64,000 bases of DNA from Streptomyces nodosus (GTDB lineage: Bacteria > Actinomycetota > Actinomycetes > Streptomycetales > Streptomycetaceae): contig NZ_CP023747.1 of assembly GCF_008704995.1 (NCBI RefSeq), forward strand, positions 4,495,501 to 4,559,500, read 5' to 3'. This document shows positions 40,630 to 48,908 of the stretch, one piece after another (within the stretch, counting starts at the first letter, position 1; every line of letters starts with the position of its first letter). Below the pieces are notes generated by a model. It was not told the DNA's origin and made no database searches. It saw only the letters and a list, made by a program, of their open reading frames with translations. The position numbers and the translations under genes are program-made.

Positions 40630-43209
40630 ATGAGCAGCCTCTTTGACGACAGCTTCCTGGCGGACCTCAAGGCCACTCCGGCCCCCGAGGAGGAGCCCCC
40701 GCCGCCCGAGGACGATCACGCTCCGGAGCCGGTTCCGGACGATCTGTTCGGCGGGAGGTTCGACATGCCGCCGGACCGGTGGGGACACCCGGGCGGAGCC
40801 GGGAGCGGGGAGGCGTACTACCGCGACGGCGCGCCCCGTCCGGTCATCGACCCCGCGACCCTGCTCCAGGGGCTGAACGAGAACCAGCGTGCGGCCGTGG
40901 TGCACGCCGGCTCGCCCCTGCTCATCGTGGCCGGAGCGGGCTCCGGCAAGACCCGGGTGCTCACCCACCGCATCGCCCATCTGCTGTCCGAGCGGGGCGT
41001 GCACCCCGGTCAGATCCTCGCGATCACCTTCACCAACAAGGCCGCGGGCGAGATGAAGGAGCGCGTCGAGCAGCTGGTGGGCCCGCGCGCCCACGCGATG
41101 TGGGTGATGACCTTCCACAGCGCATGTGTCCGCATCCTGCGCAGGGAGAGCAAGAGGCTCGGCTTCACCTCCTCCTTCTCGATCTACGACGCCGCCGACA
41201 GCAAGCGGCTGATGGCGCTCGTCTGCCGCGATCTGGACCTCGACCCCAAGCGCTTCCCGCCCAAGGCGTTCAGCGCCAAGATCTCCAACCTGAAGAACGA
41301 GCTGATCGACGAGGAGGACTTCGCCGCCCAGGCAGCTGGGGGCACCTCCCAGACGGAGTCTGGGGGAGGCTTCGAGAAGACCCTCGCCCAGGCGTACGCG
41401 CTCTACCAGTCCCGGCTGCGCGAGGCGAACGCGCTCGACTTCGACGACCTGATCATGACGACGGTCCATCTGCTGCGCGCCTTCCCGGACGTCGCCGAGC
41501 ACTACCGTCGCCGTTTCCGCCATGTCCTCGTGGACGAGTACCAGGACACCAACCATGCCCAGTACGCCCTGGTGCGCGAGCTGGTCGGTCCCTCGGACGT
41601 CGGCCGGCCCGGGGAGACGGCGCCCGGCGAGCACGAACCGGGCCCGGCCGAGCTGTGCGTCGTCGGTGACGCCGACCAGTCGATCTACGCCTTCCGCGGC
41701 GCGACCATCCGCAACATCCTCCAGTTCGAGGAGGACTACCCGGAGGCCACCACGATCCTCCTGGAGCAGAACTACCGCTCCACGCAGACCATCCTGAGCG
41801 CCGCCAACGCCGTCATCGAGCGCAACGAGTCCCGCCGTCCCAAGAATCTGTGGACCAACGCGGGCGCGGGCGCGGGCATCATCGGCTATGTCGCCGACAC
41901 CGAGCACGACGAGGCCCAGTTCGTCGCGGACGAGATAGACCGTCTTACCGACCGGGGCGAGGCCAAGGCCGGCGATGTCGCCGTCTTCTACCGGACCAAC
42001 GCCCAGTCCCGTGTCTTCGAAGAGATCTTCATCCGCGTCGGCCTGCCCTACAAGGTCGTCGGCGGCGTCCGCTTCTACGAGCGCAAGGAGGTCCGGGACG
42101 TCCTCGCCTATCTGCGGGTGCTGGCGAACCCGGAGGACTCGGTGCCGCTGCGGCGGATCCTGAACGTGCCGAAGCGGGGCATCGGCGAGCGTGCCGAGGC
42201 GATGATCGACGCCCTGGCCCAGCGGGAGAAGGTCAGCTTCTCCCAGGCGCTGCGCCGGGTGGACGAGGCGTACGGCATGGCGGCTCGCTCGACGAACGCG
42301 GTCAAGCGGTTCAACGCCCTGATGGAGGACCTGCGGACGATCGTAGAGTCCGGCGCGGGACCGGCCACGGTCCTGGAGGCCGTCCTCGAACGCACCGGCT
42401 ATCTCTCCGAGTTGCAGGCCTCGACCGACCCCCAGGACGAGACGCGCATCGAGAACCTCCAGGAACTCGCCGCCGTCGCGTTGGAGTTCGAGCAGGAGCG
42501 CGGCGAGAACGCGGCGACTCCGGAGGCCACCCCGGAGGCCGCCCCGGGTGCCACCCTGGCCGAGTTTCTGGAGCAGGTCGCGCTGGTCGCCGACTCCGAC
42601 CAGATCCCCGACGAGGAGGAGGGCGGCGGCGTCATCACGCTGATGACCCTGCACACCGCGAAGGGCCTCGAATTCCCGGTGGTCTTCCTGACCGGCATGG
42701 AGGACGGCGTCTTCCCGCACATGCGCGCGCTCGGCCAGACCAAGGAACTGGAGGAGGAGCGGCGCCTGGCGTACGTCGGCATCACCCGCGCGCGGGAGCG
42801 GCTGTATCTCACCCGGTCCGCCCTGCGCAGCGCCTGGGGGCAGCCCTCGTACAACCCGCCCTCGCGTTTCCTGGAGGAGATCCCGGACCAGCACCTGGAG
42901 TGGAAGCGCACGGGCGCCTCCTCGGCTCCCGCGTCCGGTCCGTTCTCGGGTGTGGCGTCCTCGCTGTCGTCCTCCCGGTCGCGTTCCTCGGCTGCGGGCG
43001 CCTCCGGGTTCGCCACGCGACGGGGCGGTGCGACGGAGAAGCCGGCGATCTCCCTGGCGGTCGGCGACCGCGTCACCCACGACCAGTTCGGTCTGGGCAC
43101 GGTGGTCGGGGTGAAGGGCACGGGGACGAACGCGGAGGCGACGATCGACTTCGGAGAGGCCAAGCCGAAGCGGCTGCTGCTGCGGTATGCGCCGGTGGAG
43201 AAGCTGTAG
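40630..43209 (+). CDS. pcrA: ATP-dependent DNA helicase PcrA/UvrD
   Basis: An 859-residue superfamily 1A helicase, a 3'-5' translocase for repair and for displacing RecA. There is an acidic N-terminal extension, then Walker A GAGSGKT (about residues 102-108), motif Ia (ITFTNKAAGEM), DEYQDTN (Walker B), GDADQSIYAFRGA (motif III), the NYRST segment, and motifs V and VI (TLHTAKGLEFPVVFL, EEERRLAYVGITRARERL). The C-terminus contains a Ser-rich linker and a Tudor-like tail (VGDRVTHDQFGLGTVVGV). A 36-bp dispersed repeat sits in frame at 41334-41369. ATG with GGAGAG at 40622-40627. Confidence 0.96.
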   Translation: MSSLFDDSFLADLKATPAPEEEPPPPEDDHAPEPVPDDLFGGRFDMPPDRWGHPGGAGSGEAYYRDGAPRPVIDPATLLQGLNENQRAAVVHAGSPLLIVAGAGSGKTRVLTHRIAHLLSERGVHPGQILAITFTNKAAGEMKERVEQLVGPRAHAMWVMTFHSACVRILRRESKRLGFTSSFSIYDAADSKRLMALVCRDLDLDPKRFPPKAFSAKISNLKNELIDEEDFAAQAAGGTSQTESGGGFEKTLAQAYALYQSRLREANALDFDDLIMTTVHLLRAFPDVAEHYRRRFRHVLVDEYQDTNHAQYALVRELVGPSDVGRPGETAPGEHEPGPAELCVVGDADQSIYAFRGATIRNILQFEEDYPEATTILLEQNYRSTQTILSAANAVIERNESRRPKNLWTNAGAGAGIIGYVADTEHDEAQFVADEIDRLTDRGEAKAGDVAVFYRTNAQSRVFEEIFIRVGLPYKVVGGVRFYERKEVRDVLAYLRVLANPEDSVPLRRILNVPKRGIGERAEAMIDALAQREKVSFSQALRRVDEAYGMAARSTNAVKRFNALMEDLRTIVESGAGPATVLEAVLERTGYLSELQASTDPQDETRIENLQELAAVALEFEQERGENAATPEATPEAAPGATLAEFLEQVALVADSDQIPDEEEGGGVITLMTLHTAKGLEFPVVFLTGMEDGVFPHMRALGQTKELEEERRLAYVGITRARERLYLTRSALRSAWGQPSYNPPSRFLEEIPDQHLEWKRTGASSAPASGPFSGVASSLSSSRSRSSAAGASGFATRRGGATEKPAISLAVGDRVTHDQFGLGTVVGVKGTGTNAEATIDFGEAKPKRLLLRYAPVEKL
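41334..41369 (+). repeat. In-frame dispersed palindromic repeat within pcrA
   Basis: A 36-bp element of the AGCTGGGGGCACCTCCC...TCTGGGGGAGG type adds 12 codons (read AGGTSQTESGGG) between FAAQA and FEKTLAQ. Removing exactly 36 bases restores a continuous frame. Such short palindromic elements are scattered through Streptomyces genomes, mostly between genes. Confidence 0.75.
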
Positions 43210-43222
43210 CGGCGCCGGAGAC

Positions 43223-43247
43223 GCGGTGGGGGCTTGGCCCCCACCGC
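43223..43247. terminator. Convergent terminator, pcrA and M23 peptidase
   Basis: A perfect 11-bp stem (43223-43233/43237-43247) with a 3-base loop, 13 bases after the pcrA stop. Confidence 0.8.
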
Positions 43248-43288
43248 CGGTCACCCGCCGGACGGAGAGACCTCGGCGGTGAGAGGGA

Positions 43289-44962
43289 TCAGGTCGGGTT
43301 CAGCCCGTGGCTGCGCAGCCAGGGCAGCGGGTCTATCGCGGAGCCGCCGTTCGGCCGCACCTCGAAGTGCAGATGCGGACCGGTCGAGTTGCCCGAGTTC
43401 CCCGAGTAGGCGATCGGCTGACCGGCCTTGACCTCCGAACCGGAGATGACGCGGTAGCTGGAGAGGTGGCAGTACCAGGTCTCCGTGCCGTCCTTGGCGG
43501 TCAGGATCAGCATATTGCCGTAGGCGCTGTTCCACTGGGTGCGGACGGTGCCGTCGGTCGCGGCCAGCACCGTCGTCCCGTACGAGACCGGGAAGTCGAT
43601 ACCGGTGTGCACGGACATCCAGTTGATGCCCGCCTGGCCGAAGTAGGCGCTGAGCCCCCTCTGCAGCACGGGCAGCGCGAACTTCGGACGCAGCCGCTCC
43701 CTGAGCGCCGCCTCCGCCGCCGCCTTCTTCTGCTCGGCCACCTGCTGGGCCTTGAGGTCGATGCGCTCCTGGGTGCGGCTCGCCCGGCCCATGAAGTCAT
43801 TGGCGTCCGCGGAGACGCCGTCCAGCTGGGAGTCCAGCTTCCGGTTGGCGACGGACGGCTTCACCGAAGGCGCGGTGGAGGCCTTGGCCGTGGTGCTCTC
43901 CTCCCCGCCCATGCCGACGGACGCGGCGGCGATCCCGGCGACCCCCATCACACACACCGACGGCACGGCGACCGTCAGCAGGGCGGAACGCTTCGCCGGA
44001 GGACGGCGACGGGACCGGTTCGCGGCACGGGAGGGCGAGGCGATCTCCTCCGCCCGGCCTTCGAACGGCTGGGCGTCGCCGGACGTCTCGTCCTGCTCCG
44101 GCTCGGCGTCCCCCTCGTCGTCGTGGACGTCGTGGACGGTGTCGTTGTCTTCGCTGTCGAGCCCCTGCTCGTAAGGGGGCTGATCGAAGGCTTCCGCCGT
44201 GTCGAAGGCCGCCGTGCCGTGAGCGTCGAAGGGCTCGGCCTGATCGAAGGCCGCGGTGCCGTGAGGGTCGAAGTCCGCTGTGTCGAACGCCGCTGTGCCC
44301 TGCGGATCGAAGCCTGCCTGCTCGAACGCCGCGGTGGTCCGCGGGTCGAAGGAGTCGGTCCGGTCGTAGGCCTCCGGGGCCATCTGCTCGTAGGCCGCCG
44401 TCGCGGCGTGCCGGTCGTGGGTCTCGTGCTCGGCGCTGCCGCCGGAGTTCCACTGGGTGGCGTCGTACGCACCCGTGTCGAAGGTCCCGGTGCCCCATTC
44501 CCATTGCTGGGCGGGGTCCGGGGTCGCGGCGGCCTCGTGCCAGGACTGTGCGTCCCACTGGCCGGTGGCGTCGGGGGACACGGCCTGCCCGGGAACGCCG
44601 GCGAACTGCTGGTCGGCGGTCGCCCAGGCCGTCGTGTCATAGGAGCCGGTGTCGTACGCGGCATGGTGCCGGCCGTCGTAGCCGTCGTAGCCGGGCGTCT
44701 GATGGGTGCCGGTGCCGACGGTCGCCTGGCCGCCGGTGGACCACTGGGTGGTGTCGTACGAGCCGGTCATGCCGCCGTCGAAGGGGGCGCTTGCGAAGGC
44801 CGCGGTCCCGTGGGCGCCCGTGTCGAAGGCGGTCGCGGTGGGATCGGCGTATGCGGGGAACGCACCGTACTGGTCACCCTGCCCGCCGTAACCCACGTAG
44901 TGCGTCGAGGTGGCATCGGGAGCCGGGGGATTCGCGATCCCCGACGGGTGACGGTCGTTCAC
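43289..44962 (-). CDS. M23 family peptidase with long cytoplasmic repeat region
   Basis: A 557-residue single-pass protein. The first ~320 residues are acidic, aromatic and Gly/Gln-rich, and include four tandem GTAAFD-type repeats (TAAFEQAGFDPQ, TAAFDTADFDPH, TAAFDQAEPFDAH, TAAFDTAEAFDQ). A basic stretch and one transmembrane helix (LLTVAVPSVCVMGVAGIAAASVG, about 324-350) follow, then a coiled coil and a LytM domain with the HTGIDFP and HLHFEV zinc-ligand motifs, so it should be an active endopeptidase or an EnvC-like activator outside the membrane. The GTG at 44962 is chosen; the frame extends to 45040. Confidence 0.88.
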   Translation of the reverse strand: MNDRHPSGIANPPAPDATSTHYVGYGGQGDQYGAFPAYADPTATAFDTGAHGTAAFASAPFDGGMTGSYDTTQWSTGGQATVGTGTHQTPGYDGYDGRHHAAYDTGSYDTTAWATADQQFAGVPGQAVSPDATGQWDAQSWHEAAATPDPAQQWEWGTGTFDTGAYDATQWNSGGSAEHETHDRHAATAAYEQMAPEAYDRTDSFDPRTTAAFEQAGFDPQGTAAFDTADFDPHGTAAFDQAEPFDAHGTAAFDTAEAFDQPPYEQGLDSEDNDTVHDVHDDEGDAEPEQDETSGDAQPFEGRAEEIASPSRAANRSRRRPPAKRSALLTVAVPSVCVMGVAGIAAASVGMGGEESTTAKASTAPSVKPSVANRKLDSQLDGVSADANDFMGRASRTQERIDLKAQQVAEQKKAAAEAALRERLRPKFALPVLQRGLSAYFGQAGINWMSVHTGIDFPVSYGTTVLAATDGTVRTQWNSAYGNMLILTAKDGTETWYCHLSSYRVISGSEVKAGQPIAYSGNSGNSTGPHLHFEVRPNGGSAIDPLPWLRSHGLNPT

Positions 44963-45191
44963 CAACGTCTCTTTCGCCTCGACAGCAGGGGCTGGCAGAG
45001 CAGTGCGGCGACTGTACCCGGCGGTACGTGGGCGCGACAATCTTCGGCAGGTTTCCCGCCGTCAGGAAAAGGGCATTCGGCTGTGTTTCGGGGCCCCATG
45101 GGCAAGGCTTTGGTTCTTCGTTCGGTGAACGTTCGAAGTCCTGCGGAGGTCCGGGGCCCGTCGGACGGCCGACTGCGGGGCCGCCCCGCGG

Positions 45192-46049
45192 TCACGCCAC
45201 CGTCAGGCCGTCGGTGTGGGCGGCGGTGGCCGCCGGCTGTTCGAGGTCCAGCGCCTGCCGTATCCCGGCCGCGACCGCGGGGTGCACGGGCAGCGCGAGA
45301 TGGCCGATGCCGCTGACCCGTACGTTCTGCGCCAGCAGGTCGGGGTGGTCGATACAGGCCGTCTCCAGCGGATCCATCAGGGGATCCAGATCGCTCCAGA
45401 AGCTCACGAAGTGCGTACGGCAGCCGGGAGCCGGCTCCCGCAGCTCCTCGATCAGCTCGGAACCGGGGCGCATCTGGCGGACGATCGGATGCGCGTTCGC
45501 CAGCGGCGCCACCCGGGTGCCCGAATGGGGTGTACCCAGGGTGACGAGCGTACGGACATGGAGGTCACCGCCGAGGCGCTGTACGTAGTAGCGCGCGATC
45601 AGTCCGCCCAGGCTGTGCCCGACGACATCCACCTGCTGCTGGCCGGTGCGTTCGCACAGCTCTTCGATATGGCGGCCGAGCAGCTGGGCCGCGGTCCTGA
45701 TGTCGCAGGTCAACGGAGAGTAGTTGAGGGACTCGATGTGCTGGCGCCCGTGCTGGGTGAGGTTTCGGCGCAGCAGCACGAAGACCGAGCGGTTGTCGAT
45801 GAAGCCGTGGAGCAGCATGACCGGCGGCTTGGCCCCGGTGGGCAGGGTGGTGGTGTCGCGGGGAGGCGGGAGCGGGCCCGAATGGCGCTCCTGGACGATT
45901 CCGGAGGGGTAGAGAAGCAGATGCCCGGCGAGGATCGCGAGCTCCAGGGCGGTCGCCTTCAGCAGGGCAAGGGAAAGTCCGGCCAGCCGGATCGGCAACA
46001 GGCGCTGGCAGAGCGGAAGCAAGGGCTGCACTGCCCTGGTGACCATCAT
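45192..46049 (-). CDS. Membrane-anchored or secreted lipase/esterase
   Basis: A 285-residue alpha/beta hydrolase. The N-terminal hydrophobic segment (LAGLSLALLKATALELAILAGHLLLYPSG) could anchor or export it. Hydrolase features are the oxyanion segment MLLHGFIDNRS, the nucleophile elbow GHSLGG (Ser about residue 145), an acidic residue around SDLDPLMDP, and the His in GIGHLALP. It resembles bacterial triacylglycerol lipase/PGAP1-like esterases. The start at 46049 (ATGATG) follows GGGAGGTC; the frame is open 339 bases further upstream without similarity. Confidence 0.82.
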   Translation of the reverse strand: MMVTRAVQPLLPLCQRLLPIRLAGLSLALLKATALELAILAGHLLLYPSGIVQERHSGPLPPPRDTTTLPTGAKPPVMLLHGFIDNRSVFVLLRRNLTQHGRQHIESLNYSPLTCDIRTAAQLLGRHIEELCERTGQQQVDVVGHSLGGLIARYYVQRLGGDLHVRTLVTLGTPHSGTRVAPLANAHPIVRQMRPGSELIEELREPAPGCRTHFVSFWSDLDPLMDPLETACIDHPDLLAQNVRVSGIGHLALPVHPAVAAGIRQALDLEQPAATAAHTDGLTVA

Positions 46050-46740
46050 GGCCGACCTCCCGTCGGCGCACGCGAGACGCCTCCTGTCCCCCGTGAGCCC
46101 TTGTGGAAAGCCGTGATGGCGGCGGCCTGAGGGGCGGTGCGGTGCCGCGGGTGCGGCGACCGGTGATGCGACGGGGCCCTGTTCCTCGTGATGACACGAT
46201 CCCGTCCATCGCCGTCGGCTGGGTCCCGTCCTCCTACGGGGGTGGTTCTCCGCTGTCGTGCCCTTGGCGATCCTTTCGCCGAGGAGCCCCATCGGCACGG
46301 CGCCCGTCCGTCGACACGGGTGGGCGAAGTGCTGATACGGCCGCCTCGTGCGGCTCTCCTTGCACATGATCCCCTCGGTCCATGGCACGCGAGCCGCCTT
46401 GCCGACGGCGCGTGTGCCGCGAAGAGGGGGGACCCTGCGCGGCGAATGTGTCCCATTGTGTGATTTCCCCCTCGGCCTGCGCTGTGAAACTGCCGGGTGC
46501 GGGATGCCGGCTTTGACGTCCGCTCACTTTGCGGGTTCCCGCGGCGGGGAATACCTGTGCCGTGGGGTGCACGGTGGGCCTGGTTCCCGGCGGATCCGGG
46601 CGTTCGGAGCGATGCGTGGCTCGCCCGGCACGGAAGGCGACGGCCGAGTGGTCCGTGTGTCCGCCTGTCCGCCGGTGCGGTGATGTGGCGGCAGGCGCCG
46701 GGACGGTACAGGGTGAAGTAATCGCTTCATGGAGGCAGTG
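46050..46740. other. Long divergent intergenic region
   Basis: About 690 bases lie between the lipase and icmB starts. Several frames are open but none is convincing by codon use, ribosome site or family-like sequence. TGAAG-N6-CTTCA at 46714-46729 is a small inverted repeat immediately before the icmB ribosome site. Confidence 0.45.
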
Positions 46741-47157
46741 ATGGGTGTGGCAGCCGGTCCGATCCGCGTGGTGGTGGCCAAGCCGGGGCTCGACGGTCAC
46801 GATCGTGGGGCCAAGGTGATCGCTAGGGCACTGCGCGACGCGGGTATGGAGGTCATCTACACGGGCCTGCACCAGACGCCCGAGCAGATCGTCGACACGG
46901 CGATCCAGGAGGACGCCGACGCGATCGGTCTGTCGATCCTCTCCGGCGCCCACAACACCTTGTTCGCCGCGGTGATCGATCTGCTGAAGGCGCGCGACGC
47001 GGAGGACATCCTGGTCTTCGGCGGCGGGATCATCCCCGAGGCGGATATCCCTCTGCTGCGGGCGAAGGGCGTCGCGGAGATCTTCACGCCCGGGGCGTCG
47101 ACCGCGTCGATCGTCGACTGGGTCCGGGCGAACGTACGGCAGCCGGCGGGAGCGTGA
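46741..47157 (+). CDS. icmB: Isobutyryl-CoA mutase small (B12-binding) subunit
   Basis: A 138-residue cobalamin-binding subunit that pairs with a separately encoded large subunit (IcmA) to interconvert isobutyryl-CoA and n-butyryl-CoA. The B12 motif DGHDRG has the lower cobalt ligand His20, followed by SILSGAHN and FGGGIIP. The sequence agrees very closely with remembered S. cinnamonensis IcmB. No large subunit lies nearby, as in other streptomycetes. The ATG at 46741 follows GGAGG (46731-46735). Confidence 0.92.
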   Translation: MGVAAGPIRVVVAKPGLDGHDRGAKVIARALRDAGMEVIYTGLHQTPEQIVDTAIQEDADAIGLSILSGAHNTLFAAVIDLLKARDAEDILVFGGGIIPEADIPLLRAKGVAEIFTPGASTASIVDWVRANVRQPAGA

Positions 47158-47182
47158 CGCCTCCCTGACCGGCGGGCCTTCT

Positions 47183-47210
47183 GCCCCTGGCGTACTGGTG
47201 AAACAGGGGC
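47183..47210. terminator. Convergent hairpin after icmB
   Basis: A perfect 7-bp inverted repeat (47183-47189 and 47204-47210) with a 14-base loop, between icmB and the DUF5691 gene. A 20-bp imperfect tandem duplication (47228-47247, 47248-47267) just beyond it covers the 3' end of the DUF5691 gene. Confidence 0.5.
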
Positions 47211-47249
47211 CGTGGGCCGGCGGACCCTCTCACGGGGTACCGAGTTCTC

Positions 47250-48869
47250 TCACGGCATACCGAGTTCCTCCCGCATCGTCGCGCGCAGGCGCAGTGTGGT
47301 CGTCAGGCGCTGGAAGGCCTCCGCCCAGTAGCCGCCCGCCCCCGGTGAGGCGTCCTCCGGCTCGTCGGGTATCGCCGCCAGCATGTCGAGGTGGCTCGCC
47401 TGCGCGGGGTCGAGACAGCGCTCCGCCAGCCCCATGACCCCGCTGAAGCTCCAGGGATAGCTTCCGGCGTCCCGCGCGATGTTCAGCGCGTCCACCACCG
47501 CCCGGCCCAGGGGAGCGGCCCAGGGGACCTCGCACACGCCGAGGAGCTGGAACGCCTCCGACAGGCCGTGCGCGGAGACGAACCCGGCGACCCATCCGGC
47601 CCGCTCCGCCGGGGGCAGCGCCGACAGCAGCCTGGCCCGCTCGGCCAGGGACACCGCCCCGGGGCCTCCGGCCTCCGGCGCCGAGGGCGCGCCGAGCAGG
47701 GCCCGGGACCAGTCGGTGTCCCGCTGCCGCACGGCCGCCCGGCACCACGCACGATGCAGTTCGCACCGCCAGTCGTCGGCGACCGGCAGGGCGGTGATCT
47801 CCTGCGGGGTGCGCCCGCCGAGCCGTGCCGTCCAGGAGCCGAGCGGGGCGGCCTCCACCAGTTGGCCGAACCACCAGGAGCGCTCCCCGCGCCCGGCCGG
47901 AGGCTTCGGCACCACGCCGTCCCGCTCCATGCCCGGATCGCACTCGTGCGGTGCCTCGACCACGATCGTCGGCTCCCGGCGTGTACGGTCGACCGCCACA
48001 CAGGCCGCGGCCCGCGCCGCCATCCGCCCGGCCAGCGCCGAACCGGGCAGGGTTGACAGCAGCTCCGCCGCCGTCGCCCGCACCGTGCGGCTCCGGTCGA
48101 GGAGCGCCTGCTCAAGGAACGGCTCGTCCGCGGGGTCGAGGCCCGTGCGGAGAGAGTCGAGGAACATCAGGCGGTCCTCGGCCCGCTCCGTCGCCCAGGT
48201 GGAGGCCAGCAGGTCCCGGGCGGCGTGCGGCTGCCGTGCACGGAGCGCGGTCAGCAGCGCCACCCGCTCCGCGAACAGGCCTTCCTGCCAGAGCCGTCCC
48301 CCGTGTTCAGGCTCCTTCGGCGGCGGCCCGGACCCTCCGCCGGGCGTGGCGCGGAGCACGAAGCGCCAGTTCGGGTTCAGCCGGGCCAGCCAACGGGCGC
48401 GCGGGCCGGCGAAGGCCAGCGCCGCGGGCCGCAGGTCCGTACGCCCGCGGGCCGCGTCCAGCAACGCGGGCAGCGCCTCGGGGGGTGGCGCGAAGCCCCG
48501 CTCGCAGGCCAGGGAGAGCCACTGCGGCAGCAGCTCCATGAGGTCGGGGGCCGATCCACGGCGGCCGTCGCCCGACCCGGGGCGCTCGGACAGCAGCATG
48601 GTCAGCCGGCGGGCCGCCGCGGCCGGCAGCACCGGGCGCGGGTCCGGCGCCGCGGGCTCGGGCCGTGCCCCGGCCGGTGCGGGGAGCAGTCCGGCCCGGC
48701 GCCGCACCGTCTCCACGGCGGCCAGGTCCAGCAGCGCCCGCGGCGCCGCCTCCCGGCCGGGCGGCAGCCAGGACGGTGTACGGCGGTCGGTGCCCAGCAG
48801 GGCCACGGTCACCAGCTCCTCCCAGGGCACGGCGCGGGGTGTGCCCTCCGGAGCGGGGGTCGCACTCAT
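47250..48869 (-). CDS. DUF5691 family protein
   Basis: A 539-residue soluble protein rich in Ala, Arg, Leu and Pro, with helical repeats suggestive of a HEAT-like scaffold. Family-like segments are PWEELVTVALLGTDRR at the N-terminus, LMELLPQWLSLACERGF, RARWLARLNPNW, and the RLMFLDSLRTGLDPADEPFLEQALLDRSRTVRATAAELLSTLPGS repeat. No catalytic motif is seen. It starts 39 bases after the SWIM gene, with GGAAGGGC before the ATG, and is the second gene of that operon in the MoxR-associated module. Function unknown. Confidence 0.8.
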   Translation of the reverse strand: MSATPAPEGTPRAVPWEELVTVALLGTDRRTPSWLPPGREAAPRALLDLAAVETVRRRAGLLPAPAGARPEPAAPDPRPVLPAAAARRLTMLLSERPGSGDGRRGSAPDLMELLPQWLSLACERGFAPPPEALPALLDAARGRTDLRPAALAFAGPRARWLARLNPNWRFVLRATPGGGSGPPPKEPEHGGRLWQEGLFAERVALLTALRARQPHAARDLLASTWATERAEDRLMFLDSLRTGLDPADEPFLEQALLDRSRTVRATAAELLSTLPGSALAGRMAARAAACVAVDRTRREPTIVVEAPHECDPGMERDGVVPKPPAGRGERSWWFGQLVEAAPLGSWTARLGGRTPQEITALPVADDWRCELHRAWCRAAVRQRDTDWSRALLGAPSAPEAGGPGAVSLAERARLLSALPPAERAGWVAGFVSAHGLSEAFQLLGVCEVPWAAPLGRAVVDALNIARDAGSYPWSFSGVMGLAERCLDPAQASHLDMLAAIPDEPEDASPGAGGYWAEAFQRLTTTLRLRATMREELGMP

Positions 48870-48908
48870 GTCAGCCCTTCCGGTCGGTGGGATGCCGTTC
48901 GGATGTGG

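Noticed and set aside
39178..43254. A 1358-codon open frame on the minus strand opposite pcrA and part of the NlpC/P60 gene
   Set aside because: Its sequence is Arg/Gly/Leu/Ala-rich shadow coding of pcrA, whose plus-strand frame has all helicase motifs. Long antisense open frames are expected at this GC content.
46050..46740. Possible small genes in the 690-bp gap before icmB
   Set aside because: Open frames on both strands overlap each other and lack ribosome sites or family-like sequence.
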